DNA from: Pseudomonadota bacterium
Lineage (GTDB): Bacteria; Pseudomonadota; Alphaproteobacteria; Rhizobiales; Beijerinckiaceae
Length of the DNA: 10,524 bases
Assembly (NCBI GenBank): GCA_023423995.1
Contig: JAFAEL010000223.1
Span: 1 to 10,524, forward strand
Direction: 5' to 3'
Under the pieces are notes generated by a model that was not told the origin of the DNA, made no database searches, and saw nothing but the letters and a program-made list of their open reading frames with translations. A program made the position numbers and the translations under genes. This document shows positions 1 to 5,286 of the stretch, piece after piece. Position 1 is the first letter of the stretch. Every line of letters begins with the position of its first letter.

Positions 1-60
1 GATTCGAACCCTCGACCCCAACCTTGGCAAGGTTGTGCTCTACCCCTGAGCTACACCCGC
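1..60 (-). tRNA. tRNA-Gly (anticodon GCC), 3' end cut off by the window
   Basis: Read on the minus strand from base 60, the sequence starts with the acceptor 5' half GCGGGTG, then a D-arm (TAGCTCAGGGGTAGAGCA), an anticodon stem-loop with anticodon GCC at 28-26 inside the loop CTTGCCAAG, and a T-arm ending in GGTTCGAATC at the window edge. The last bases of the T-arm, the 3' acceptor strand and CCA lie outside the window. It reads glycine codons GGC/GGU. It lies downstream of and in the same direction as the enoyl-CoA hydratase gene. Confidence 0.95.
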
Positions 61-94
61 ATCCGGCGGCGCTGCTTCGCTGCGCCGCGACGCC

Positions 95-123
95 CATGTG
101 CCCCAACCGCGCCGGCATTTCAA
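95..123 (-). promoter_or_regulatory. Possible promoter of the tRNA-Gly gene
   Basis: On the minus strand a TTGAAA (123-118) resembles a -35 box and is followed after 17 bases by CACATG (100-95), a poor -10 box. The spacing would start transcription near base 88, within the leader of the tRNA. A perfect 7-base inverted repeat (66-72 with 82-88) lies between this point and the mature tRNA 5' end and could be a leader hairpin. The -35 match is good and the -10 match is weak, so this is tentative. Confidence 0.3.
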
Positions 124-212
124 GAGCCTTTTGGCGTTGTTTTCCACCGGGCGGATTTTGGCGAGACTGCGCCGAACCTTCCCGCCCGCCCGGCGGCCGC
201 GGCGCCTCACGC

Positions 213-1043
213 CTAGTCCCCGGCGAAGACGGGTTGTTCCTTCGCCACGAAGGCCCGATAGGCCCGCCCGAAATCCTTGGTCTGCATGCAGATCGCCTGG
301 GCCTGGGCCTCGGCCTCGATCGCCTCGTCGATTCCCATGTCCCATTCCTGGTGAAGGCAGGTCTTCGTCATGGCGTGGGCGAAGGTGGGCCCCGCCGCGA
401 GCTGCCCGGCGAGCCTCTGCGCCTCCGCCAGAACCTGTTCCGGTTCAACGAGGCGATTGTGAAAGCCCCAGCGCTCGCCTTCCTCGGCCGTCATGACCCG
501 TCCGGTGAAAAGAAGCTCCGACGCCCTCCCCTGCCCGATGATTCGAGGCAGGATGGCGCAGGCGCCCATGTCCGCGCCGGCAAGCCCCACCCGCGCGAAG
601 AGAAAGGCCGTCTTGGTCCGCGGGGTGGCGATCCTCATGTCGGACGCCATGGCGAGGATCGCGCCCGCGCCCGCGCAGATGCCATCGAGCGCCGCGATGA
701 TCGGTTGCGGGCAGTGGCGCATCGCCTTGACGAGATCGCCCGTCATCCGGGTGAAGGCGAGGAGACCCGCCATGTCGCCGGCCTCCTGCATGCGGACGAG
801 CGGCCCGATGATCTCGTGCACGTCGCCGCCCGAGCAGAAATTCCCGCCCGCCCCGGTGATGACCACCGTCTTCACGTCCGGGCTATAGGCGAGGTCGCGG
901 AAGAGGTCGCGTAGCTCTCCGTAGGATTCGAAGGTCAGCGGGTTCTTCCGCTCCGGCCGGTCGAGCGTGATCGTCGCGACCCCACCCTCGACCGACCAGC
1001 CGAAATGAGCAGGGTGAAAGCCTGCGGCGTCGAACTGCCTCAT
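213..1043 (-). CDS. Enoyl-CoA hydratase/isomerase family protein (crotonase fold)
   Basis: A 276-residue cytoplasmic enzyme, of normal length for the crotonase superfamily, acting on a CoA thioester. The fold-defining elements are visible: the start [13 protein letters not shown] (24-36), the first oxyanion-hole loop NFCSGGDV (68-75), the second oxyanion-hole helix [13 protein letters not shown] (123-135), and [11 protein letters not shown] (179-189). By alignment with rat mitochondrial enoyl-CoA hydratase, the second catalytic glutamate is kept (E176 in RASELL) but the position of the first (E144 of the rat enzyme) falls on or beside R151 in LFARVGLAG, so classic syn-hydration may not be its reaction. 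Isomerase, hydrolase or lyase activity are alternatives. The start ATG has an AGGAG about 13 bases upstream, a little far. Family certain, substrate unknown. I have an unverified impression that similar proteins occur in aromatic acyl-CoA degradation clusters, but no such partner genes are in this window. Confidence 0.93.
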   Translation of the reverse strand: MRQFDAAGFHPAHFGWSVEGGVATITLDRPERKNPLTFESYGELRDLFRDLAYSPDVKTVVITGAGGNFCSGGDVHEIIGPLVRMQEAGDMAGLLAFTRMTGDLVKAMRHCPQPIIAALDGICAGAGAILAMASDMRIATPRTKTAFLFARVGLAGADMGACAILPRIIGQGRASELLFTGRVMTAEEGERWGFHNRLVEPEQVLAEAQRLAGQLAAGPTFAHAMTKTCLHQEWDMGIDEAIEAEAQAQAICMQTKDFGRAYRAFVAKEQPVFAGD

Positions 1044-1062
1044 CTGATGACAGAAGCTCCTT

Positions 1063-1141
1063 GCCCCACGGGGCGGTCCGAGCTCGTTGGCCGGACCGGT
1101 TCATGGAGGTCAAGCCGAGATGCGGCGCGTATCTCGGCTTG
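1063..1141 (-). promoter_or_regulatory. Cluster of three inverted repeats upstream of the enoyl-CoA hydratase gene
   Basis: Going upstream from the gene start at 1043 there are three inverted repeats in 80 bases: GCCCC/GGGGC (1063-1067 and 1070-1074), GGTCCG/CGGACC (1075-1080 and 1092-1097), and a perfect 11-base pair CAAGCCGAGAT/ATCTCGGCTTG (1111-1121 and 1131-1141) whose stem can continue inward by one G-U and two G-C pairs to a 3-base loop. None is followed by a T-run on either strand, so they are not standard intrinsic terminators. They could be operators or leader hairpins. The first lies just before the AGGAG used by the gene. Confidence 0.5.
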
Positions 1142-1163
1142 CTGTCCCGCCGCGCGGACCGGG

Positions 1164-1192
1164 TTGCACGTCGGCAATTGGCCGTCTAGATG
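1164..1192 (+). promoter_or_regulatory. Probable promoter of tRNA-Ser
   Basis: TTGCAC (1164-1169) and TAGATG (1187-1192) are separated by 17 bases, a fair sigma-70 type arrangement pointing toward tRNA-Ser. Start of transcription would be near base 1199, just before a stem-loop with 9-base perfect arms (1204-1212 with 1220-1228, 7-base loop) in the pre-tRNA leader. The -10 box is imperfect. Confidence 0.4.
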
Positions 1193-1266
1193 ATCCCGCA
1201 CCCGAGCGGGCCCGGCTTCGGCCCGCTCTCGCGCGTTGCGGCCGAAAGTCCGCCCGGGCAGGGTTA

Positions 1267-1356
1267 GGAGGGGTGGCCGAGTGGTTGAAGGCGCACGCCT
1301 GGAAAGTGTGTATACCGGAAACGGTATCGCGGGTTCGAATCCCGCTCCCTCCGCCA
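1267..1356 (+). tRNA. tRNA-Ser (anticodon GGA), complete with encoded CCA
   Basis: A 90-base class II tRNA. Acceptor strand GGAGGGG pairs with TCCCTCC, discriminator G at 1353, CCA encoded at 1354-1356. The anticodon stem CACGC/GTGTG encloses the loop CTGGAAA with anticodon GGA at 1301-1303, and the long variable arm between 1311 and 1330 is typical of serine tRNAs. The T-arm contains GGTTCGAATCCC. It decodes UCC/UCU. Its 3' end abuts a decayed recombinase gene, which fits use of this tRNA as an integration site in the past. Confidence 0.97.
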
Positions 1357-1484
1357 AGACTCAGCTTTCGACCGCCCCCTTGAGTTCGTCGCAGGACCGG
1401 AAAAAGTCGGCTAGGTCCGAGGCTTCACCGAGGGCGATGTCCTCGCCCGCGACGGGAAGACGCCTTCCCGCGCTTTTCCAGCGT

Positions 1485-1829
1485 CTACAAACCGTGCGTC
1501 TCTCCCGTAGCACTGGCGTCTCCATCGTAGCCTGGCGGCGCGTGGGCTCCCATCCAAACGCCCTTCTTCTTGGATGCCGCGATCTCCTTCCGGATGTCGT
1601 GTTGAAGGCCTGAGTCACCGATAGGCCTGGCATCCAGCACTCCACGATCTCGGCGAGGTCTGCGGGTGGACGGGTGAGACGATCCACCTTGGAGATGATG
1701 GCCACGTCGACCCGACCGGCCGCGATCTCAGCTAGGAGCCGTTCCGAGGCAGGACGTTCCATGGTGCTACTCCGGACGCCCCCCGTCGTCATACATCCCG
1801 GGTAGGGACCAGCCCTCCTGACGCTGCAA
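1485..1829 (-). pseudogene. Remnant of a site-specific serine recombinase (resolvase/invertase catalytic domain)
   Basis: Read on the minus strand, three pieces of one recombinase occur in the expected order but in different frames. Piece 1 (about 1829-1779) gives LQRQEGW...MYDDGG, as in the conserved EGW...YDDGG segment. After a frameshift, piece 2 (about 1765-1598) gives TMERPASERLLAEI, VDVAIISKVDRLTR and VTQAFNT, the hallmark of the catalytic domain of large serine recombinases. After a second shift and a loss of roughly 25 family residues, piece 3 (1601-1488) gives DIRKEIAASKKKGVWMG followed by a stop (TAG at 1487-1485). The N-terminal part with the catalytic serine and the long C-terminal DNA-binding part are missing, so no active enzyme can be made. 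The stretch 1361-1484 stays open in the frame of piece 2 down to a TGA at 1363-1361 and ends in [14 protein letters not shown], which I do not recognise. Lying directly after tRNA-Ser, it is probably the scar of an integrated element. Confidence 0.85.
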
Positions 1830-1841
1830 GTCGATGGGGTA

Positions 1842-1857
1842 GAGCTTGCGCAAGCTC
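1842..1857. repeat. Perfect 16-base palindrome
   Basis: GAGCTTGCGCAAGCTC is fully self-complementary, with no spacer. It lies between the recombinase remnant and the end of the L,D-transpeptidase gene. A second inverted repeat CTCGGG/CCCGAG (1864-1869 and 1879-1884) stands beside it, 13 bases past the transpeptidase stop. Neither is followed by a T-run. The palindrome could be a protein-binding or former recombination site; function unknown. Confidence 0.6.
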
Positions 1858-1896
1858 GGGAGGCTCGGGGAAGGCAGACCCGAGAAGGCGATCGAT

Positions 1897-2649
1897 CTAG
1901 CAACCTGAACAGATCGACTTGTAGGCCCGCGCACCGTTGACCATGAGCCGGGTCAGCAGAGCGTCCCTGTCCGTTGCCGCAGTCGCTGCCTCGGATATTT
2001 CTGCGCCTCCCGGTCTGGCCGGGGCGGGTGACCCATGGCTGGAGGATGCACCCGCCTCGGAGCCCCTCCGCGGCCCGGGGGAGATAGCCGGTGCGGCGTC
2101 CGGACCAGGAGGTGATTTCGGCTCCTCCTGCCACTTCGATCGGGCCGCAGCCGAGCGCTGGAGTGCACGCAGCGGGTCCACGCCCAGACCAGATCCGCTC
2201 TGGCCGAGCGTTGACTCATCCGCGCCCTCCACCACGACTTTCGTGCTGCCGACGCCTTCGGCCTGGACCAGGGCGAACAGGGTGGCCGCATGCCGGGGCG
2301 CCAGCCGAACGCAGCCGTGTGAGACGGCGCGTCCGAGATGGCGTGCGTGGCTCGTACCGTGGATGGCGTGCCCGTCGGGTGTGAAGAAGATCGAGCGGGG
2401 CATGGGAGCATTGTCCCACTCCCGCGAGAAGTGCGTGCGCGCCATGCGAAGCGGCCGGAAAGATCCGCTCGGCGTATCGTAGCTCGCCGCGCCGGTTGAC
2501 ACGGACCACGTGTAGCGCTGCTGCCCATCCACGGAGACCGCCATCCGCTGGGCAACCTTATCGATGCTGATCAACACCTCTGCCCAGGCGCAGTGCGGCG
2601 CGGCTGCCATCAGCATCGCCGAGAGGCTTAAGATCATCAGGAGGCGCAT
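1897..2649 (-). CDS. Secreted L,D-transpeptidase (YkuD domain) with a low-complexity C-terminal tail
   Basis: A 250-residue exported enzyme of peptidoglycan metabolism. L,D-transpeptidases of this family form 3-3 cross-links between meso-diaminopimelate residues or attach proteins to peptidoglycan, using a catalytic cysteine in the periplasm. Residues 1-23 form a signal peptide (hydrophobic [13 protein letters not shown], cleavage likely after CAWA). The YkuD domain covers about 24-142, with the TP(S)GSF motif at 59-64, the first catalytic-site histidine in AIHGTS (H97), and the active-site motif SHGCVRL (110-116, nucleophile C113). Residues about 143-230 are rich in Pro, Ala, Ser and Gly with no recognisable domain, and the protein ends in a C-S-G-C motif (247-250). 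The tail may span the periplasm or have been altered when the neighbouring mobile element inserted. The start ATG has only a weak purine-rich site. It is divergent from cbpA. Confidence 0.93.
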   Translation of the reverse strand: MRLLMILSLSAMLMAAAPHCAWAEVLISIDKVAQRMAVSVDGQQRYTWSVSTGAASYDTPSGSFRPLRMARTHFSREWDNAPMPRSIFFTPDGHAIHGTSHARHLGRAVSHGCVRLAPRHAATLFALVQAEGVGSTKVVVEGADESTLGQSGSGLGVDPLRALQRSAAARSKWQEEPKSPPGPDAAPAISPGPRRGSEAGASSSHGSPAPARPGGAEISEAATAATDRDALLTRLMVNGARAYKSICSGC

Positions 2650-2676
2650 GGATCATCCCAGGACGCTCGGACGCGC

Positions 2677-2704
2677 AGGGTACTGCTGCCCCAACGCTCT
2701 TCAA
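2677..2704 (-). promoter_or_regulatory. Possible promoter of the L,D-transpeptidase gene
   Basis: On the minus strand TTGAAG (2704-2699) and TACCCT (2682-2677) are 16 bases apart, within the 147-base divergent region shared with cbpA. The preceding C gives CTTGAA, as in heat-shock sigma-32 -35 elements, but I see no matching sigma-32 -10 element. Weak evidence. No convincing promoter for cbpA was found on the other strand. Confidence 0.28.
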
Positions 2705-2784
2705 GCTCCAACTTCGGCGTCCAGCGGCCGGAGTTGCCCGTTCCGGGAAGATCCGCTCTGTTCAGGGCTGCGCGGCGATCCGAT

Positions 2785-2799
2785 GGGAGGCGCGTCTTG
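2785..2799 (+). promoter_or_regulatory. Ribosome binding site that decides a TTG start for cbpA
   Basis: GGGAGG at 2785-2790, six bases before TTG at 2797. It is the only well-placed Shine-Dalgarno sequence near the start of the J domain, and there is no in-frame ATG there. Confidence 0.75.
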
Positions 2800-3702
2800 A
2801 GAGATCCGTACGAGGTCCTGGGCGTCGACCGCACGGCGTCGCCGGAGGACATCAAGAAAACCTATCGGAAGCTCGCGAAGACTCTTCACCCGGACCTCAA
2901 TCCCGGCGACTCGGAGGCCGAGGCCAAGTTCAAGGATGTCTCAGCGGCTTATGACCTGCTGAGCGACCCCGACAAGCGCGCCCGCTTCGATGCGGGCGAG
3001 ATCGACGCGTCGGGCGCTGAACGTCCCCAGCAGCGCTACTATCGCGACTTCGCGGGCGATGATGACTGGGGCCCCTATGCCAGCCAAGCCGGCTTCGCCG
3101 ATTTCGCAGAGGGCGAGGACCCCTTCGCGGAGCTTCTGCGGCAGGCGCAGTGGGCCCGTGCGAACCAGCGCGGCTCGGACCGCCACTATCGGCTGCCGAT
3201 CAGCTTCGTCGAGTCGATCACCGGGGGCACCAAGCGCCTGACGCTTCCCGAGGGCGGCACCCTCGATGTGACGATCCCGGCCGGGATGGTCGATGGCCAG
3301 ACCCTGCGCCTCAGGGGCAAGGGAGCCCCAGGTAGGGGAACGGGCGGGCCAGGCGACGCCCTGATCGAAATCGAGGTCCTGCCCGATCCGCGCTTCACGC
3401 GCGAGGGGGACGACATTCGGCTGGAAATCCCCGTGTCGCTCACCGAGGCGGTGCTCGGTGGCCGCATTCGGGTCCCGACCCCGACCGGCGACGTCATGAT
3501 GGGCGTGCCGAAGGGGTCGAATACCGGAACCGTCCTGCGCCTCAGGGGCAAGGGTGCGCCGCGGCGCGGCGGCGGAGCGGGTGACGAACTCGTGACGCTG
3601 AAGGTCGTGCTGCCCAAGGAGCCGGACCCCGATCTCGAGGCCTTCCTGGCAGGCTGGGAGAAGGGCAAGGCGTTCGACCCGCGCGAGGGAGCGTCCTCAT
3701 GA
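2797..3702 (+). CDS. cbpA: CbpA-type DnaJ-like co-chaperone (J domain plus two C-terminal substrate-binding domains)
   Basis: A 301-residue Hsp40 that stimulates the DnaK ATPase and delivers unfolded clients. The J domain is residues 3-66 (DPYEVLGV, then the essential HPD at 31-33, then [15 protein letters not shown]). A linker rich in Gly, Asp, Phe and aromatic residues follows (about 70-125), then C-terminal domain 1 (about 129-205) and domain 2 (about 206-275), each carrying an LRLRGKGAP element (170-178 and 247-255). There is no CxxCxGxG zinc-finger region, which sets it apart from DnaJ and matches CbpA. I chose the TTG at 2797 because it follows GGGAGG (2785-2790) by six bases and begins right at the J domain. 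An upstream TTG at 2734 would add 21 residues not expected in the family. It overlaps cbpM by four bases, as in the known cbpA-cbpM operon. Confidence 0.93.
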   Translation: MRDPYEVLGVDRTASPEDIKKTYRKLAKTLHPDLNPGDSEAEAKFKDVSAAYDLLSDPDKRARFDAGEIDASGAERPQQRYYRDFAGDDDWGPYASQAGFADFAEGEDPFAELLRQAQWARANQRGSDRHYRLPISFVESITGGTKRLTLPEGGTLDVTIPAGMVDGQTLRLRGKGAPGRGTGGPGDALIEIEVLPDPRFTREGDDIRLEIPVSLTEAVLGGRIRVPTPTGDVMMGVPKGSNTGTVLRLRGKGAPRRGGGAGDELVTLKVVLPKEPDPDLEAFLAGWEKGKAFDPREGASS

Positions 3703-3968
3703 CCATGAGCAAGGAGGAGTTTCTGCGCTCGGCAGGGATCGAGATTCGAACCCTCGACGTATGGATCGAGCAGCGATGGCTCGTTCCGAAGGGGAGCGCA
3801 TCCGAGCCGGCCTTCTCGGAACGGGACATGGCGCGCGCCCGCCTCATCCTGGATCTCGGAGGCAACCTCGGGGTGAACGATGAGGGGATCGACGTGATCC
3901 TCCATCTCGTCGATCAGATGCACGGGCTGCGCGATGCCCTGGCGCAACTGCGCAAGGCGATGCCCTGA
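3699..3968 (+). CDS. cbpM: CbpM-like chaperone modulator (MerR-type helix-turn-helix fold)
   Basis: A protein of 89 residues. In E. coli, CbpM binds the J domain of CbpA and blocks its interaction with DnaK. The N-terminal half ([20 protein letters not shown], with RWLVPKG following) has the MerR-like helix-turn-helix and short wing pattern of CbpM, and the second half (YkuD-unrelated helices [20 protein letters not shown], then [15 protein letters not shown]) matches the family's [11 protein letters not shown] signature. The ATG at 3699 overlaps the cbpA stop (ATGA) and has GAGGGAG seven bases before it. A second ATG at 3705 is possible but less well placed. Size, position and motif support the assignment, and the protein is expected to be cytoplasmic. 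Confidence 0.88.
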   Translation: MTMSKEEFLRSAGIEIRTLDVWIEQRWLVPKGSASEPAFSERDMARARLILDLGGNLGVNDEGIDVILHLVDQMHGLRDALAQLRKAMP

Positions 3969-4111
3969 ACGGGGCATTGCAGAGGGGCGGCCCACATCGG
4001 ATGCACGCATAGCCGTAGGCGGCCGAGGGCGGGATCAACGGAGGCCGGACCCGCGCCCGAGAGCGCGCCTTCACCGGACGAGCCAGATCCAATGGCGCAG
4101 CGTCCCTGCGC
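3961..4111. other. Convergent intergenic region between cbpM and the GntR gene, without a clear terminator
   Basis: The 196 bases from 3969 to 4164 separate two converging genes. Only weak hairpins are visible: TGCCC/GGGCA (3961-3965 and 3972-3976, spanning the cbpM stop) and GCGCAG/CTGCGC (4095-4100 and 4106-4111). Neither is followed by a T-run, so termination here may be Rho-dependent or absent. No coding sequence or RNA gene was recognised. Confidence 0.35.
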
Positions 4112-4164
4112 AGGATGCCCTCGGGCTTTGCTGAATAGGCCGAGAGGCGCGGCTGGCCGGCGCG

Positions 4165-5151
4165 TCAGTAGGCTCTCAGGTAAGGGAGCGGCTCGGGGCG
4201 GAACTCGGCCGCCACGGCCTCGATGCGCAGGAGTGCACGCCCGAGCGAGGCCTGCAGGTGCTCCCGCAGAGCCTCTACGGCCGCACCTGTTTCCCCGCGA
4301 TCGAGAGCTTCCAGGATCCTAAGGTGTTCCGGCAGGAACGGCTCGGACGGAAACAGCGCCGGGATCCAGCGATACAGGAAGCTGTGCGCCACGAGGAGGG
4401 ACTGATAGGAGCGGAGCGCCTCCATCATCGTACGTTGGCCGCAGAAGCCGAGGATCTCACCGTGGAGCTCCGCCTCGAGGACGTCGAGGTCACCCCCCGA
4501 GAGCGTCTCGGCCCGTTCCATGGCGGACCGCGTGGACTCGAGGGCGCGTCTCACCAGCTCCTTCGGAACCGAGTCAGCAGCTTTCGCGAGCGCCATCGGC
4601 TCCAAGGTCCACCGCATCTCGTAGAGCTCCGCCACGTGCTGCGGCGTAAGTGCCGGGGCAAACCAGCGGGAACCCTCGTCCTTCCGGATGATGCCGCGCT
4701 GGTTTAGCCTCGCCACCACCTCGCGCGCCACTGTCCGGCTCACCCCGTGGTGTTTCGCGATCTCTGCCTCCACCACGCGCCAGCTCGCAAAGGCCGTGCG
4801 GGAGACGATGCTGGTCTCGACCTCTCCGTAGATGCGCTCCCAACTCGCCGCCGGCGAAAGCTGGATCGGCCCCGGCGGCTCCATCGAACCATCGCCTGTG
4901 CCTGCGAGGCTGGTCACCACATAGCCGCGCCCCTCGGCGCGGGACAGAAGTCCCTGCTCGGCGAGCGAGGCAAGCGCCTGCCGGGCCGGCGCGCGGCTGA
5001 TGCCGAACTCCGCAGCGACCCTGGATTCCAGGAGGCGGGTCCCGGCCGGAAGAGCACCCGCACGGATCCGGCGGGCCAGGATATCGGCCGCCCGGCTATG
5101 CAGACGGGAAACCCCGCTCAGCTGAACCGCGTCGAGGCCGGCGCTTCCCAT
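4165..5151 (-). CDS. GntR-family regulator with two tandem winged-helix domains and an FCD ligand-binding domain
   Basis: A 328-residue transcription factor, about 100 residues longer than the usual 220-240 for GntR/FadR-type regulators. The extra length is a second DNA-binding domain. The first winged helix is about 17-80 (AGALPAGTRLLESRVAAEFG, then ISRAPARQAL, then GRGYVVTS). After a 20-residue Pro/Gly/Ser linker comes a second one at about 103-167 (VVEAEIAKHHGVSRTVAREV, then LNQRGIIRKDEG and WFAPALT), which lacks the usual GxLxPGxRL turn. The FCD effector domain follows (about 170-302), beginning ELYEMRWTLEPMALAKAA. H230, H276 and H298 fit the histidines that bind a metal in many FCD domains, whose ligands are often carboxylic acids. 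It is divergent from the SDR-Ldh-TRAP operon, so it most likely controls that operon and itself. Known: one winged helix plus FCD, acting as a dimer. Inferred: a dimer with four DNA-contacting units. Confidence 0.93.
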   Translation of the reverse strand: MGSAGLDAVQLSGVSRLHSRAADILARRIRAGALPAGTRLLESRVAAEFGISRAPARQALASLAEQGLLSRAEGRGYVVTSLAGTGDGSMEPPGPIQLSPAASWERIYGEVETSIVSRTAFASWRVVEAEIAKHHGVSRTVAREVVARLNQRGIIRKDEGSRWFAPALTPQHVAELYEMRWTLEPMALAKAADSVPKELVRRALESTRSAMERAETLSGGDLDVLEAELHGEILGFCGQRTMMEALRSYQSLLVAHSFLYRWIPALFPSEPFLPEHLRILEALDRGETGAAVEALREHLQASLGRALLRIEAVAAEFRPEPLPYLRAY

Positions 5152-5172
5152 CCCGCTCTATCCTGCGCGTCC

Positions 5173-5195
5173 GTTCCGGATGGACGTATCGGAAC
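5173..5195. promoter_or_regulatory. Candidate GntR operator 1 (inverted repeat near the regulator start)
   Basis: GTTCCG and CGGAAC form perfect 6-base arms separated by 11 bases, centred 33 bases upstream of the GntR ATG. Placed here it could mediate autoregulation. No experimental or comparative support is available from this window. Confidence 0.35.
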
Positions 5196-5211
5196 CCGCC
5201 ATTCGTCGTAC

Positions 5212-5240
5212 TTGTCAACGTCCGGGACGCTGGCCAAGAT
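5212..5240 (+). promoter_or_regulatory. Probable promoter of the SDR-Ldh-TRAP operon
   Basis: TTGTCA (5212-5217), five of six matches to the sigma-70 -35 box, is followed after 17 bases by CAAGAT (5235-5240), a partial -10 match. On the other strand the overlapping bases 5218-5213 read TTGACA, so the -35 elements of the operon and of the divergent regulator could overlap back to back, although I see no good -10 box on the regulator's side. A start near 5247 would give a 40-base leader. Confidence 0.4.
5219..5229. promoter_or_regulatory. Candidate GntR operator 2 (palindrome between -35 and -10)
   Basis: CGTCC-G-GGACG is an 11-base palindrome with a single central base, lying in the spacer between the proposed -35 and -10 boxes of the operon, a classic position for repression. 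Just upstream, TCGTCGTACTT (5203-5213) matches the FadR-subfamily pattern TNGTNNNACNA at all but the last fixed base. These are the natural sites to test for the adjacent regulator. Confidence 0.35.
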
Positions 5241-5286
5241 GCGGATCGAGCAATGTATCCATTAGACGTTTCGCATTGGAGGGACA

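Noticed and set aside
150..212. GC-rich partial palindromes after the enoyl-CoA hydratase stop, as a terminator
   Set aside because: No clean stem with a T-run on the minus strand; the symmetry is explained by runs of G and C.
24..914. 296-codon open frame on the plus strand
   Set aside because: It lies antisense to the enoyl-CoA hydratase gene and has only Arg/Pro/His-rich shadow composition.
2699..2704. CTTGAA as a heat-shock sigma-32 -35 element for the chaperone pair
   Set aside because: It points away from cbpA, toward the transpeptidase gene, and lacks a matching -10 element.
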